Source: Paenibacillus solani
Lineage (GTDB): Bacteria > Bacillota > Bacilli > Paenibacillales > Paenibacillaceae
Assembly: GCF_001277345.1 (NCBI RefSeq)
Contig: NZ_LIUT01000006.1
Location: 568,164-621,889, forward strand
Direction of reading: 5' to 3'
Length of the DNA: 53,726 nucleotides
Of the stretch, positions 1 to 8,515 are shown piece after piece. Each line of letters opens with the position of its first letter. Position 1 is the stretch's first letter. Position numbers and translations under genes: made by a program. Under the pieces are notes generated by a model, which was not told the origin of the DNA, ran no database searches, and was given only the letters and a program-made list of their open reading frames with translations.

Positions 1-17
1 GTCCAATGAAATTCAGG

Positions 18-97
18 ACAAAGGCCGCTTCGTAGCTTTTAATATTTGTGCTGTCTACTTGACGGGGTGCAGTTCACAGCGGAAGCAGCCTTTTTGA
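18..97 (+). terminator. possible terminator at the left edge
   Basis: AAAGGCcGCTTC near 20 can pair with GAAGCaGCCTTT near 83-95, followed by a T-run on the plus strand. The loop is about 50 nt, so this is a weak candidate, either for a plus-strand gene left of the window or as a 3' structure for sodA. Confidence 0.3.
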
Positions 98-125
98 TTA
101 TGATATCGGTTCTGGTGCGGCGATA

Positions 126-734
126 TTACTTAGCGTTTTCGTAACGCTTGCCGACTTCGTCCCAGTTTACTACATTCCAGAATGCGGAGATGTAGTCAGG
201 ACGTTTGTTTTGATATTTCAGGTAGTAAGCATGCTCCCAAACATCCAAGCCGAGAAGAGGAGTTTGACCTTCCATGATCGGGTTGTCTTGGTTAGGCGTG
301 CTGGTTACTGCCAGTTTGCCGTCTTTCACAACGAGCCAAGCCCAGCCGCTGCCGAAGCGAGTGGTAGCCGCTTTAGTGAAATCTTCTTTGAATTTATCGA
401 AGCCGCCGAGCTCATTGTTGATGGCATCAGCCAATGCGCCAGTCGGTTGTCCGCCGCCGTTTGGTCCGATAACTTCCCAGAACAGGGAGTGGTTGGCATG
501 GCCGCCGCCGTTGTTACGAACTGCTGTACGGATGCTTTCTGGAACAGCGTCAAGATTAGCGATCAGATCCTCAAGGGACTTGCCTTGAAGCTCAGGAGCG
601 CTCTCCAGAGCAGCGTTCAAGTTTGTTACGTAGGTATTATGGTGGCGATCATGGTGGATCTCCATCGTTTGTGCGTCGATATGAGGCTCGAGCGCGTCGT
701 TTGCGTAAGGAAGTGCTGGTAATTGAAATGCCAT
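126..734 (-). CDS. sodA: superoxide dismutase, Mn/Fe type
   Basis: Converts superoxide to hydrogen peroxide and oxygen in the cytoplasm. The 202-residue length is normal for bacterial MnSOD. The N-terminal HHDRHH helix, the NHSLFW segment and the C-terminal LDVWEHAYY segment carry the four metal ligands (His, His, Asp, His), and the GSGWAWL core is intact. The start is preceded by GGGAGG. It is a single-gene unit with its own promoter at 845-874, divergent from the secreted-protein operon. The metal is inferred from family resemblance. A second, fused SOD lies at 13805-14989. Confidence 0.97.
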   Translation of the reverse strand: MAFQLPALPYANDALEPHIDAQTMEIHHDRHHNTYVTNLNAALESAPELQGKSLEDLIANLDAVPESIRTAVRNNGGGHANHSLFWEVIGPNGGGQPTGALADAINNELGGFDKFKEDFTKAATTRFGSGWAWLVVKDGKLAVTSTPNQDNPIMEGQTPLLGLDVWEHAYYLKYQNKRPDYISAFWNVVNWDEVGKRYENAK

Positions 735-844
735 TGTGAAAAACCTCCCGTAAATTTAGTTTTGGTTATGATGAAGGCTCTTCCCTGATAGGAGAGTCTT
801 TATCATCCCGGAGAAATGTCATATGTAATCCGGCTACACTACCT

Positions 845-874
845 ATATTAAACCGTTTGGGGGGATTAAATCAA
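845..874 (-). promoter_or_regulatory. sodA promoter (sigma-A type)
   Basis: On the minus strand TTGATT is followed after 18 nt by TAATAT. It lies about 110 nt upstream of the sodA start. The untranslated leader contains an imperfect hairpin at about 768-805. Confidence 0.55.
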
Positions 875-956
875 CTTTTATGTTTGAAAAGTCCGCGGAG
901 GTTGATTTCTTGTGCGGTGAACAGCATTTTTTTGCCTGAATAAATTTGAAAACTTT

Positions 957-985
957 TTGGCAGAAGTTGTCGTTATATATATAAC
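957..985 (+). promoter_or_regulatory. promoter of the secreted-protein/ABC exporter operon
   Basis: TTGGCA at 957-962, 17 nt, then TATAAC at 980-985, about 70 nt before the start at 1055. The rest of the 735-1054 gap holds this promoter, the sodA promoter and the sodA leader; I saw no other gene in it. Confidence 0.5.
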
Positions 986-1054
986 CTCGAACAAATCTGC
1001 CTATCGATGAAAATGACAAGAGATATGTCGAGGTGGAAAGGAGTCGTTCTATAC

Positions 1055-3619
1055 ATGAAAAGTACAAAGTTCAGAGTGACTGCCATTTTATTGGCTGCCA
1101 TTCTGGCTGCCGCTCCGCAAGTGCATGCTGCTCCCTCTAATACGGGTAAATCGACAACTGCGAAGTCGACGGCGTCGAAAGATTCAGCTCCTGTCTGGAG
1201 TGTAAATCTTGGCAGCAACGTCACAGCAACGCTTGAGCATGCGGATGTTTGGCAGCAAGACGGCACACATGCGGCCGTATTTACCCTGAATTATAAAAAC
1301 GGGGGCAGGAGCCCGGCGCGGCTGGTTTCTTTTTTTCCCAAACTGATGTCTGGTGGTTCTGTAAATGCGGCTAATCCCATCACCAAGGATCTCGCCAAGA
1401 AGAGGATAGAGCCTGGCCAAAGCCTCAGGGTAACTTACTATGCCAAGGTGGACAGCGGTTCAATGGCTGGTATGAAGCTGGTCATGGATGTATGGAATCC
1501 GCAAGTCAAAGGTTACCTGGAGCGGGTCGGTTCCTACAGATTACCAGCCAATTATTCAGCTGCCGTTGCACCTGGTATAAGCACGAAGCTCAATTTGGGC
1601 AGCACACCGGTTACAGTACAGACTGAATCGCTTGAGATCATCAAGTATGACGGCAAAGTGATGGCTAAAGTCGGAATGTATATGACGAATCACGGCGGAA
1701 AAGCATGGAATGATCGGGGATTGGAACCGTATCTCGTGACAGCTAGCGGAAGCACATTCCTTCTGCAACGCGAAGCCGAGACGGAGGGCGTGCTTATTCA
1801 GCCGAAAGAGAAGAAACTGGTTTATTACATAACGGAAGTACCGTCCTACCTTAAAACGGCTGGTTTGCGTTTCTCATGGACGGAACATGATGAAACCTTA
1901 AAGCTGTCGCTACCTGTCGCATCATTCAAGCTGCCTGCTGCAACGGCACCACAGTGGGATGTGGCTGCAGGTGCAATCAAGAAGCTGACCATTCAAGGGG
2001 TACCGGTTAATGCCCAAATCCGTCAGTCCTCACTGCGGGCTTCCGGGGATCAGGGAATTTGGACAATCGAGATGGCTTTTAAGAATCAAGGTAAAAAATC
2101 GGTGGCAATTCCGGCTTACGAGTTCGCCCTTAAGGCGTCAGAGGGCTCCCTCCACCCTTATACTTCGGATAACAAGGCAGGGCTATCGCTGCGTGCCGGA
2201 GAAGAGAAAACAATGTTGATGGAGATATCGCTGCCGCTTGAACTCAAACAGGACAAGCTGAAACTGCAAATGATCGGAACAGCCGGGGCAGCCGGATTAT
2301 CTAAGCAACCGTCAAATTCCACTGAAACGGGCAATGAGTCTGCTTCCGGCAGCCAGGAGTCATGGGCCTTGCCGATTGCCTACTTTGAAATCCCGTATCA
2401 AACGGAGCGCAAAGCCTCTATCGGCGTGGAATACGGCGCGCAGTCGGCTAAAGGGTTTGCATATACGCTGGAATCCATGCAGCGTCTGCCCTGGCAGGAT
2501 CAGGATCTGATCCTTGCGAAGCTGCGTCTGCGAAATACACAGGAATCAAAGTCATTGCCACTGCCTGAGCTTCAAGTGAACGTTTTGGCAGATGAAAGAA
2601 CGGGTTTGTCCGGATCAGAGATTATCGCTGAGGAGCAGGGTTCCTTGATTGGGCCGGGATCGTCAACCGAGGTATATGTGATGGCTCGCATCCCTTATAC
2701 GAAGGATATCCGTTCGCTCCGCTTCGAGCTGTTTACACAGCAGGACACGGCCAAAACGCCGTTTCTGACTATGACCACCTCAGGTATGACGCAGTCTATT
2801 GGCACTCTGGAAAAAGGGAAGCCGTATACGATTACCAAGATCGGTAAACGGGCAGAGGCGCAGGAACGGCGGACGATCATCTATGAAGGAGTGGACTCCG
2901 ATATTGTCTACTCCGATTTCATCTTGACCAGTAATGAGCAGCGCCGCGTTCAAGCAGCGGTGCTGAAGGGCTATTTTCAAAGTACGGATGGAAAGATCTA
3001 TGAAGCAGAGACAATTCAGCCGGAAGCCTCGCTTCAGCCGGGCTCCAAGCAGTCGGTCGTCTTCTGGGCCAGAGTGCCAAAGGGAGCTGCGAGCGAATTG
3101 GGGCTGGCTCTTGGTACGGCTATGAACGGAAGCAAGCTTGCGGAGACGGATAAAGACGCAACAGGAGTCATGGACGTGAAAAAAATGATGCTGAACCCGA
3201 TCAGACCTGCAGTAATCTCTGGGTTAACGCAGCTGGACTGGTATCCTTATAACGTTTCGGTGACCAAAGCAGTAGGGCATTTACAGGAAGGAAGCTCGTC
3301 CATTCCGCTGAATATTACGATTGATGTGAAACGCAGCGACAGCATCACGGCGGCAGACGCCGGACATAAGCTGATTCTCATCATCAAAGATACTCTGGGG
3401 CAGACGCAGGAACGAACGCTTACGCCAGGAACCGATATCCAGGTCCCGGGCACTCGGTCCATGTCGATAGAGCTAAATGATGAGGAGTATAAAAAACTCC
3501 AGGGCGGTTGGTTCCAATTAACATTGGTGGATGAATTTCAGAATGAACGGATCACATTGGGGAGTCAGACTTATAATTTAACGTTTCAGCAAGCTGTGAA
3601 TCCATTTGAGGAGAGATAA
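1055..3619 (+). CDS. large secreted protein with about five tandem beta-rich repeats
   Basis: 854 residues; I do not recognise a named family. The start at 1055 has GGAAAGGAG upstream and gives a clean signal peptide (MKSTKFRVTAILL..., AxA-like site near residue 26). An upstream in-frame ATG at 1007 would bury the signal. The mature part shows a repeated pattern of about 130 residues, each unit holding a [I/L]xPGxxxxVxYxAxVP-like strand pair near residues 116, 248, 380, 532 and 660, which suggests Ig-like beta-sandwich modules. No C-terminal anchor is visible. It is followed after 27 nt by an ABC ATPase, permease and adaptor, so it may be the partner, sensor or cargo of that exporter. Confidence 0.8.
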   Translation: MKSTKFRVTAILLAAILAAAPQVHAAPSNTGKSTTAKSTASKDSAPVWSVNLGSNVTATLEHADVWQQDGTHAAVFTLNYKNGGRSPARLVSFFPKLMSGGSVNAANPITKDLAKKRIEPGQSLRVTYYAKVDSGSMAGMKLVMDVWNPQVKGYLERVGSYRLPANYSAAVAPGISTKLNLGSTPVTVQTESLEIIKYDGKVMAKVGMYMTNHGGKAWNDRGLEPYLVTASGSTFLLQREAETEGVLIQPKEKKLVYYITEVPSYLKTAGLRFSWTEHDETLKLSLPVASFKLPAATAPQWDVAAGAIKKLTIQGVPVNAQIRQSSLRASGDQGIWTIEMAFKNQGKKSVAIPAYEFALKASEGSLHPYTSDNKAGLSLRAGEEKTMLMEISLPLELKQDKLKLQMIGTAGAAGLSKQPSNSTETGNESASGSQESWALPIAYFEIPYQTERKASIGVEYGAQSAKGFAYTLESMQRLPWQDQDLILAKLRLRNTQESKSLPLPELQVNVLADERTGLSGSEIIAEEQGSLIGPGSSTEVYVMARIPYTKDIRSLRFELFTQQDTAKTPFLTMTTSGMTQSIGTLEKGKPYTITKIGKRAEAQERRTIIYEGVDSDIVYSDFILTSNEQRRVQAAVLKGYFQSTDGKIYEAETIQPEASLQPGSKQSVVFWARVPKGAASELGLALGTAMNGSKLAETDKDATGVMDVKKMMLNPIRPAVISGLTQLDWYPYNVSVTKAVGHLQEGSSSIPLNITIDVKRSDSITAADAGHKLILIIKDTLGQTQERTLTPGTDIQVPGTRSMSIELNDEEYKKLQGGWFQLTLVDEFQNERITLGSQTYNLTFQQAVNPFEER

Positions 3620-3646
3620 ATTTAGGGTCGGAAAGGAATAGCGAAC

Positions 3647-4414
3647 ATGTTGCGTTTGGAGAATGTATCGCACAGCTTTAAGAACGGTAACGAAGTATTA
3701 AAAGTGCTCCATAATATCCAGTTCGAAGTCCAGAAGGGAGAGATGATTGCCCTGCTTGGCAGCTCCGGGTCGGGCAAGTCCACGCTGCTCAACTTGATGG
3801 CAGGACTGATGAAGCCGACGGAAGGCCATATTTATATTGCCGATCAGGATATTGTCAAGTACGGGGAAAACAAGCTTGCTGTCTTCCGGCGCAAGCATAT
3901 CGGATTTATTTTTCAGGCCTATGAACTGATCCCGACGCTCACGATTCGTGAAAACGTGGAGCTTCCCCTGGTCTTTCAATCCGTTTCTCCGTCCAAGCGC
4001 CGGAAGAAAGCGATGGAGCTTCTGGAGATGACGGGGATCGGCGATAAGGCTTCACTATACCCGTCCCAACTGTCAGGCGGACAGCAGCAGCGCGTTAGTA
4101 TTGCGCGCTCGTTGATTACCGAGCCTTCCGTCATTTTTGCGGACGAGCCGACGGGTAACCTGGACACCAAAACGGAAGAGGAAATTATCCGAATCATGAT
4201 GGCGCTGAACGAGTCCATGAAAACGACATTTGTCATCGTTACTCACGAGATGGAAGTTGCCGCCCAAATGAAAAAAACGATTATGCTCCGTGACGGTTAT
4301 CTGGTTCAGCCGGAGGACTATATAACGCCAGCAGCAGGTCAACGGGGGCCAAACGGCCCCTCGTCCCTGCCTGGGGTCCCGGTTCATACGGAGGAGGCAG
4401 GTGAGGTCAGCTGA
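3647..4414 (+). CDS. ABC transporter ATP-binding protein, MacB/LolD/YknY type
   Basis: 255 residues. Walker A GSSGSGKST lies near residue 38, the signature LSGGQQQRVSIARSL near 142, and Walker B with D-loop VIFADEPTGNLD after it, followed by the H-loop in VIVTHE. These place it with the ATPases that pair with FtsX-fold permeases. It powers the permease encoded next, whose reading frame abuts its stop codon. The last roughly 30 residues form a Pro/Gly-rich tail outside the ATPase fold. The start is preceded by GGAAAGGAATAG. Together with the adaptor this forms an export or mechanotransmission complex like B. subtilis YknXYZ; the cargo is unknown. Confidence 0.93.
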   Translation: MLRLENVSHSFKNGNEVLKVLHNIQFEVQKGEMIALLGSSGSGKSTLLNLMAGLMKPTEGHIYIADQDIVKYGENKLAVFRRKHIGFIFQAYELIPTLTIRENVELPLVFQSVSPSKRRKKAMELLEMTGIGDKASLYPSQLSGGQQQRVSIARSLITEPSVIFADEPTGNLDTKTEEEIIRIMMALNESMKTTFVIVTHEMEVAAQMKKTIMLRDGYLVQPEDYITPAAGQRGPNGPSSLPGVPVHTEEAGEVS

Positions 4415-4416
4415 TA

Positions 4417-5760
4417 ATTTTAGACAGCATACGGCTGGCATGGGGACAGATTAAACGTCGTAAAGTGGTGACAGCCCTGTGCATGACTGGTATTTCGATT
4501 GGATGCGCGGCTATTATCGTAGCGATCAGCATTGGGAACGGCGCCCAGAATTATTTGGAGACGGAAATTATAGGCGGCATGAAGCTTGACGAGATTACGG
4601 TGACTCCACAGGGCTCAAGCGGGCAAGGAGAAGTCAGCGGCCCCGCGCCCGGAGCTGACCGGGGATTGCTAACGGATGATAAAGTTCAGGTGATTCAGGG
4701 CTTTGATCATGTCAAATCCGTTATAGCCACCAAGCAGCTCGGGTATTTTAGAGCCATTTCGTCCGACAACCTGATCAACGACGGCTTCAACGTCGTGGCC
4801 GTGGACCTGTCAAAGCTCAAAGAGCAGGGTAACAGGTTCAAGGAAGGTGGCGCGCTTGAACAGATCGGTGCCATGGTGCTCAATTACGGAGCAACAACCG
4901 GATGGAAGGATGCAGAGACGAGCGAAAGATTGATGAATATGATAAATACCGATCCCAATAACCCGAAGCTATGGGAAGAATATCAGATGTATGAGAGCAC
5001 CGTTTCGGAAATGCACGGCAAAAATATACAGCTGGAGTCGATGGACGCAGACAAGAAACAGCTTAGCCCACAGCTTTATGTTGGAGGCGTGCTGGACGTA
5101 CCTACGGGGAGAGATGCCCAGTTTGCGTTCTACGATCGTAAGGCCTATATTTCCTTTGATACGGCGGAATGGCTAACAAATAGTTTGAACCTGCAAAATA
5201 GGACAACTTCGAAACAGCGGGTATACGATAGTCTAACCATCAAAGTCGATGATCTGCAGAGTATTAAACCGCTTGAGGATTTGATCTCAAAACTTGCGCT
5301 AAATGCGAGCGACAATCTGGCCATGCGCGATCAGGTCGCTTCCCAATTGGATACATTCAAAGCGATCGCTCTCGGCATAGGCGTATTTATCCTGTTATTG
5401 GCCTCGATATCAATCATCGTAGCCATGACGATGTCTACGCATCAGCGCCGTAGGCAAATCGGCATCATGAAGGTCCTTGGGGCGAATATGCCGCAAATCC
5501 GCAACATGTTCATCGTAGAAGCCAGCCTGCTCGGTTTGCTTGGCGGATTGCTTGGCATCGTGTTCGCATTTTTGATCATCAAGGGACTGAATTCATTCAT
5601 TATGGCTTCGGCGGGCATGTCAGGGCTGCAAATTGCGGTTACGCTGGAGACGCTGCCCATCGGCATTGCATTCGCTGTGATGACCGGAATCTTCTCGGGG
5701 ATCTATCCGGCGATCAGCGCAGCAAGAACGAATGCACTTCTGGCCATCAAGCGGGATTAG
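4417..5760 (+). CDS. ABC transporter permease, MacB/FtsX family, non-canonical start
   Basis: MacB-type permease: an N-terminal membrane segment, a large extracytoplasmic domain (about residues 50-300), then three C-terminal membrane helices with the FtsX-like RRRQIGIMKVLGA cytoplasmic loop. The first ATG/GTG/TTG in frame is GTG at 4465, but that would remove the segment reading LDSIRLAWGQIKRRK, which is the conserved amphipathic, positively charged lead-in to helix 1. The frame is open from a stop at 4402. GAGGT at 4403-4407 is well spaced for ATT at 4417; ATA at 4414 or CTG at 4411 are alternatives. From 4417 it is 447 residues. Translation is probably coupled to the ATPase gene, which stops at 4414. 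Confidence 0.88.
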   Translation: MLDSIRLAWGQIKRRKVVTALCMTGISIGCAAIIVAISIGNGAQNYLETEIIGGMKLDEITVTPQGSSGQGEVSGPAPGADRGLLTDDKVQVIQGFDHVKSVIATKQLGYFRAISSDNLINDGFNVVAVDLSKLKEQGNRFKEGGALEQIGAMVLNYGATTGWKDAETSERLMNMINTDPNNPKLWEEYQMYESTVSEMHGKNIQLESMDADKKQLSPQLYVGGVLDVPTGRDAQFAFYDRKAYISFDTAEWLTNSLNLQNRTTSKQRVYDSLTIKVDDLQSIKPLEDLISKLALNASDNLAMRDQVASQLDTFKAIALGIGVFILLLASISIIVAMTMSTHQRRRQIGIMKVLGANMPQIRNMFIVEASLLGLLGGLLGIVFAFLIIKGLNSFIMASAGMSGLQIAVTLETLPIGIAFAVMTGIFSGIYPAISAARTNALLAIKRD

Positions 5761-5793
5761 GATAATGAGTTTCGGAAAGGAAGCTAAATCGGT

Positions 5794-6882
5794 ATGATAA
5801 AAAAAATCATAAAATGGACGGTTATCGTCGCCGTGCTGGGCTTGGTAGGATATTGGGGATACGGACAGGTGAAACCGAAAGAACCCGAGATTCCCATGAT
5901 GGAAGAGCCGCAGGTCATCACATTTCCCGTAACCGAGGAAACCATCGTCTCGACCGTGCAGGTCAAGGGAACGTCAGAATACGGACGGGAGACCAATGTT
6001 TACGCACCTTTTGAAGCGAAAGTGGAGTCCTGGAACGTCGAGAACGGCCAGCAGATTAAGAAAGGCGATGCGCTTTTTAAATTGGAGCAAACGGCAATTC
6101 GCCAGCAGCTTCAGCAGAAGGAAGCCGAGCTGCAGAAGCGGAAGCTGGAGAAGGAGCTGAAGGAGTTCACGTTAAATCAGGACCTCGATAGCGCCCCGGC
6201 CTTAGCAACGGAAGCCGAGCGCCTTAAAATGCTGGCAGATCAGGAAAATGCTCGGCTGAGCAGTCAACTGGACGAGGTTACTAACGATATTGAGCGCCAG
6301 ACGATGGCCGACTTGAATGACAGGCTGAAGAAAGCTACATACTTATCACCAGCAGCAGGCCTGTTTCTGTTCGACCCGACACAGCAGGTGCCGCAATCGG
6401 TGACGGCGAACCAGTATATCGGCAAAATCGTCGACCTGGATTCTCTTCGATTAGTGGCATTTGTCGGGGAAAACGATATATTCAGCATTAAGCCGGACAT
6501 GGCGGTTGAGGTTAAGATGCCATCCATCAAGGATCTAAAGCTGAAGGGAAAGGTGCTGGAAGTTGCTAAGTTCGCCGAGACGACGGCCCAGGAGAAGCAA
6601 ACTTCCCAGACACCACAGTTTAAGGTGATCATTTCACTGCCGAAAGAAGATCGGTTGATCGGCGGGCTGACGCTTAACGGAGACATTGTAACCAAGCGAA
6701 AGGATAAGGCCGTTGTCGTTCCCAAACTTGCCGTGATGACAGACGGAGGCAACTCCTATGTCATGGTGGACAAGGGAGGCGGCCAGATAGAACGGCAGGA
6801 TATCGAGACCGGCATGCAAACGCTGGATAAAATTGAGGTTCTATCAGGGCTGAAGGCGGGGGATACCGTCGTTCTTCAGTAA
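5794..6882 (+). CDS. efflux adaptor (membrane fusion protein, HlyD/YknX type)
   Basis: 362 residues. One N-terminal membrane segment (about residues 6-24) anchors an extracytoplasmic adaptor: a split lipoyl domain (near YAPFEAKVESWNVENGQQIKKGD and its return), a Glu/Lys/Gln-rich coiled-coil hairpin (about residues 105-180), then beta-barrel and membrane-proximal domains ending in GLKAGDTVVL. It is the third member of the ATPase-permease-adaptor set and follows the permease by 33 nt with GGAAAGGAAG upstream. A strong terminator follows at once, closing the operon. Confidence 0.9.
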   Translation: MIKKIIKWTVIVAVLGLVGYWGYGQVKPKEPEIPMMEEPQVITFPVTEETIVSTVQVKGTSEYGRETNVYAPFEAKVESWNVENGQQIKKGDALFKLEQTAIRQQLQQKEAELQKRKLEKELKEFTLNQDLDSAPALATEAERLKMLADQENARLSSQLDEVTNDIERQTMADLNDRLKKATYLSPAAGLFLFDPTQQVPQSVTANQYIGKIVDLDSLRLVAFVGENDIFSIKPDMAVEVKMPSIKDLKLKGKVLEVAKFAETTAQEKQTSQTPQFKVIISLPKEDRLIGGLTLNGDIVTKRKDKAVVVPKLAVMTDGGNSYVMVDKGGGQIERQDIETGMQTLDKIEVLSGLKAGDTVVLQ

Positions 6883-6898
6883 ATAATGGTAAATATTT

Positions 6899-6943
6899 CG
6901 CAGCGTCCCCAGGAGTAGTAGTCTGGAGGACGCTGCGTTTTTA
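6899..6943 (+). terminator. terminator of the exporter operon
   Basis: CGCAGCGTCC pairs with GGACGCTGCG, extended by an inner CCAG/CTGG, followed by TTTTTAT. It begins 16 nt after the adaptor stop codon. Confidence 0.85.
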
Positions 6944-6980
6944 TGGGAATGTATGGCTCACTTTTTACATCAGGATAATG

Positions 6981-7072
6981 ATTTTAGCATCAAGAAATAG
7001 ACCTATAATTGATAAAAATATGGAACTTTATCCAATGAAAATAATGTAAACGCTTACTATAAAGCGCTTTCA
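6981..7072 (+). promoter_or_regulatory. possible promoter with two adjacent cre-like CcpA sites
   Basis: A perfect TATAAT lies at 7004-7009 with a weak ATTTTA 17 nt upstream. Directly downstream are TGTAAACGCTTACT (7045-7058) and ATAAAGCGCTTTCA (7059-7072), two abutting 14-mers that each resemble the catabolite-response element TGWAANCGNTNWCA. The position is suited to roadblock repression. The only gene downstream is the acetyltransferase at 7244. The remainder to 7243 holds a GTAAAC-rich stretch (7170-7213) but no gene I could support. Confidence 0.4.
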
Positions 7073-7243
7073 GAAGAAAACTCGTGAATTTACGAGAAAT
7101 ATGTGGTTTAATGGACAAGGAAACAGGATTTTCGGGTTTTTTGTAGTAAAACAATAATGTCAGGTTTGCGTAAACGGAATACTATATTTTTGTAAAGTAA
7201 ACCGGGTAAACCGCATCATGCTAACGAAAAGGGAGATTTTGAG

Positions 7244-7666
7244 ATGCATGTTCGTTCCTTTCAGTTGAGTGACTGTAACCCCGTAACTGAGCTATTACAG
7301 ATTGCTTTATCGGAAGACTGCTACGAAAACACGATTGAGCCCTTCTCCAGGCAGCTCGCTTGGGACTCCGACCTGATTATGGTCGCTGAAGAAAATGGTG
7401 AAATCGTTGGTGCCTTAATCGGTACGATTGAACGCAATCATGGTTGTTATTACCGTCTTGCCATTCATCCTGATTATCGCAGAAAAGGAATTGGAAAGTC
7501 TTTGATATCAGCGATGGAACAGCGTTTTCAATCACGGAAAGTCAGTCGGATTATGGTAGCAGGTGATGAACACAATACTGCAGCCATGCCATTTTATGAA
7601 GCCATGGGGTATGGTGCGAGCCAAATCCTGAAGTCGTTCCAGAAGCTTAGTATCCTAGGTCAGTAG
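7244..7666 (+). CDS. GNAT family N-acetyltransferase
   Basis: 140 residues, the size of a single GNAT domain. The acetyl-CoA binding motif A is clear in RLAIHPDYRRKGIGKSLI (the Q/RxxGxG/A pyrophosphate loop), with a motif B region in NTAAMPFYEAMGY. The domain transfers an acetyl group to an amine of a small molecule or protein; the substrate cannot be told from sequence. AAAAGGGAG lies 8 nt before the ATG. It is a single-gene unit; the upstream cre-like sites raise the possibility of carbon-source control. Confidence 0.88.
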   Translation: MHVRSFQLSDCNPVTELLQIALSEDCYENTIEPFSRQLAWDSDLIMVAEENGEIVGALIGTIERNHGCYYRLAIHPDYRRKGIGKSLISAMEQRFQSRKVSRIMVAGDEHNTAAMPFYEAMGYGASQILKSFQKLSILGQ

Positions 7667-7731
7667 TTGCACGACTCAGTGTACATAGAGCCACGCAAAC
7701 GGCAGCCGTAAGCTTCAAACAGAGATAAGAA

Positions 7732-7761
7732 TTGACATTTTTTCTATATGAAGCATATCTT
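7732..7761 (+). promoter_or_regulatory. signal peptidase gene promoter
   Basis: TTGACA at 7732-7737, 18 nt, TATCTT at 7756-7761. The -10 overlaps the left arm of the hairpin at 7751-7794. Confidence 0.45.
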
Positions 7762-7798
7762 TCAGCCGTTGCAAATGGGTGGGAGATATGCTTTTCTA
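7751..7798 (+). terminator. hairpin between acetyltransferase and signal peptidase
   Basis: AAGCATATCT (7751-7760) pairs with AGATATGCTT (7785-7794), followed by TTCTATT. It could terminate the acetyltransferase transcript, or act as a leader structure if the overlapping promoter is used. Confidence 0.45.
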
Positions 7799-7870
7799 TT
7801 AATGTACCTTTATTTTGTAAGGTGCCGCCATCGGATCTCGAAGGTGAAATCGAAGTAAAGTAGGTGTAGC

Positions 7871-8473
7871 ATGGCACAAGTGATTCCTCAAGATTCAAAT
7901 GAACATAGCCAGGATAATGGGCCTCAGAAACAACCTGATAAGAAGAACGGTTGGGCTGCCGAGCTGTGGGATTGGGTGAAGACGATTGCGATTGCATTTG
8001 TTATTATGGTGCTCTTAAATATGTTTGTGTTCAACTTGTCCATGGTTAAAGGTGAATCTATGCAACCGACACTGGTAGCATCGGAGCGGCTGTTTATTAA
8101 TAAAATCGTATATCGGTTTGCTGAACCGAGTCATGGCGATGTTATTGTGCTCAAGGACCCAAGCGATGGTCCTGACAAGAAGGAGTTTCTTGTAAAGCGA
8201 GTCGTTGGAGTACCTGGAGATATCATCGAAGTAAAGAACCAGAAGCTGTACGTAAACGGCGTTGTCCAACAGGAGCAATATACCGATGTTCCGATTGAGG
8301 ATCCGGGCTTTGACCCTATAACGCTGGAAGAGGGCCGATATTTCGTGATGGGAGATAATCGCCACCTTGGGAAGAGCAAGGACAGCCGTATGTTCGGGAG
8401 CGTGAAGGAAAGCGACATTGTGGGCAGAGCCGAATTTATTTTCTGGCCTTTATCCGAGATCAAAAAGCTGTAG
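7871..8473 (+). CDS. lepB: signal peptidase I
   Basis: Cleaves signal peptides from exported proteins at the outer face of the cytoplasmic membrane. 200 residues, the usual Bacillales Sip length. A charged N-terminus precedes one membrane helix (about residues 36-57). The catalytic Ser lies in KGESMQPTL, the Lys in VKRVVGVPGD, and the GDNRxxSxDSR-like box reads GDNRHLGKSKDSR. All elements look intact. The next gene starts 42 nt downstream behind an AAAGGAGG site, so read-through to queG is likely. Confidence 0.95.
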   Translation: MAQVIPQDSNEHSQDNGPQKQPDKKNGWAAELWDWVKTIAIAFVIMVLLNMFVFNLSMVKGESMQPTLVASERLFINKIVYRFAEPSHGDVIVLKDPSDGPDKKEFLVKRVVGVPGDIIEVKNQKLYVNGVVQQEQYTDVPIEDPGFDPITLEEGRYFVMGDNRHLGKSKDSRMFGSVKESDIVGRAEFIFWPLSEIKKL

Positions 8474-8515
8474 CTGCCGGATCGAACGACACCCCAAAAA
8501 AGGAGGCGCAGGAGA

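Noticed and set aside
768..805. Imperfect hairpin in the sodA leader as a riboswitch or terminator
   Set aside because: Stem has A-C mismatches on the sodA transcript, no T-run and no known aptamer core.
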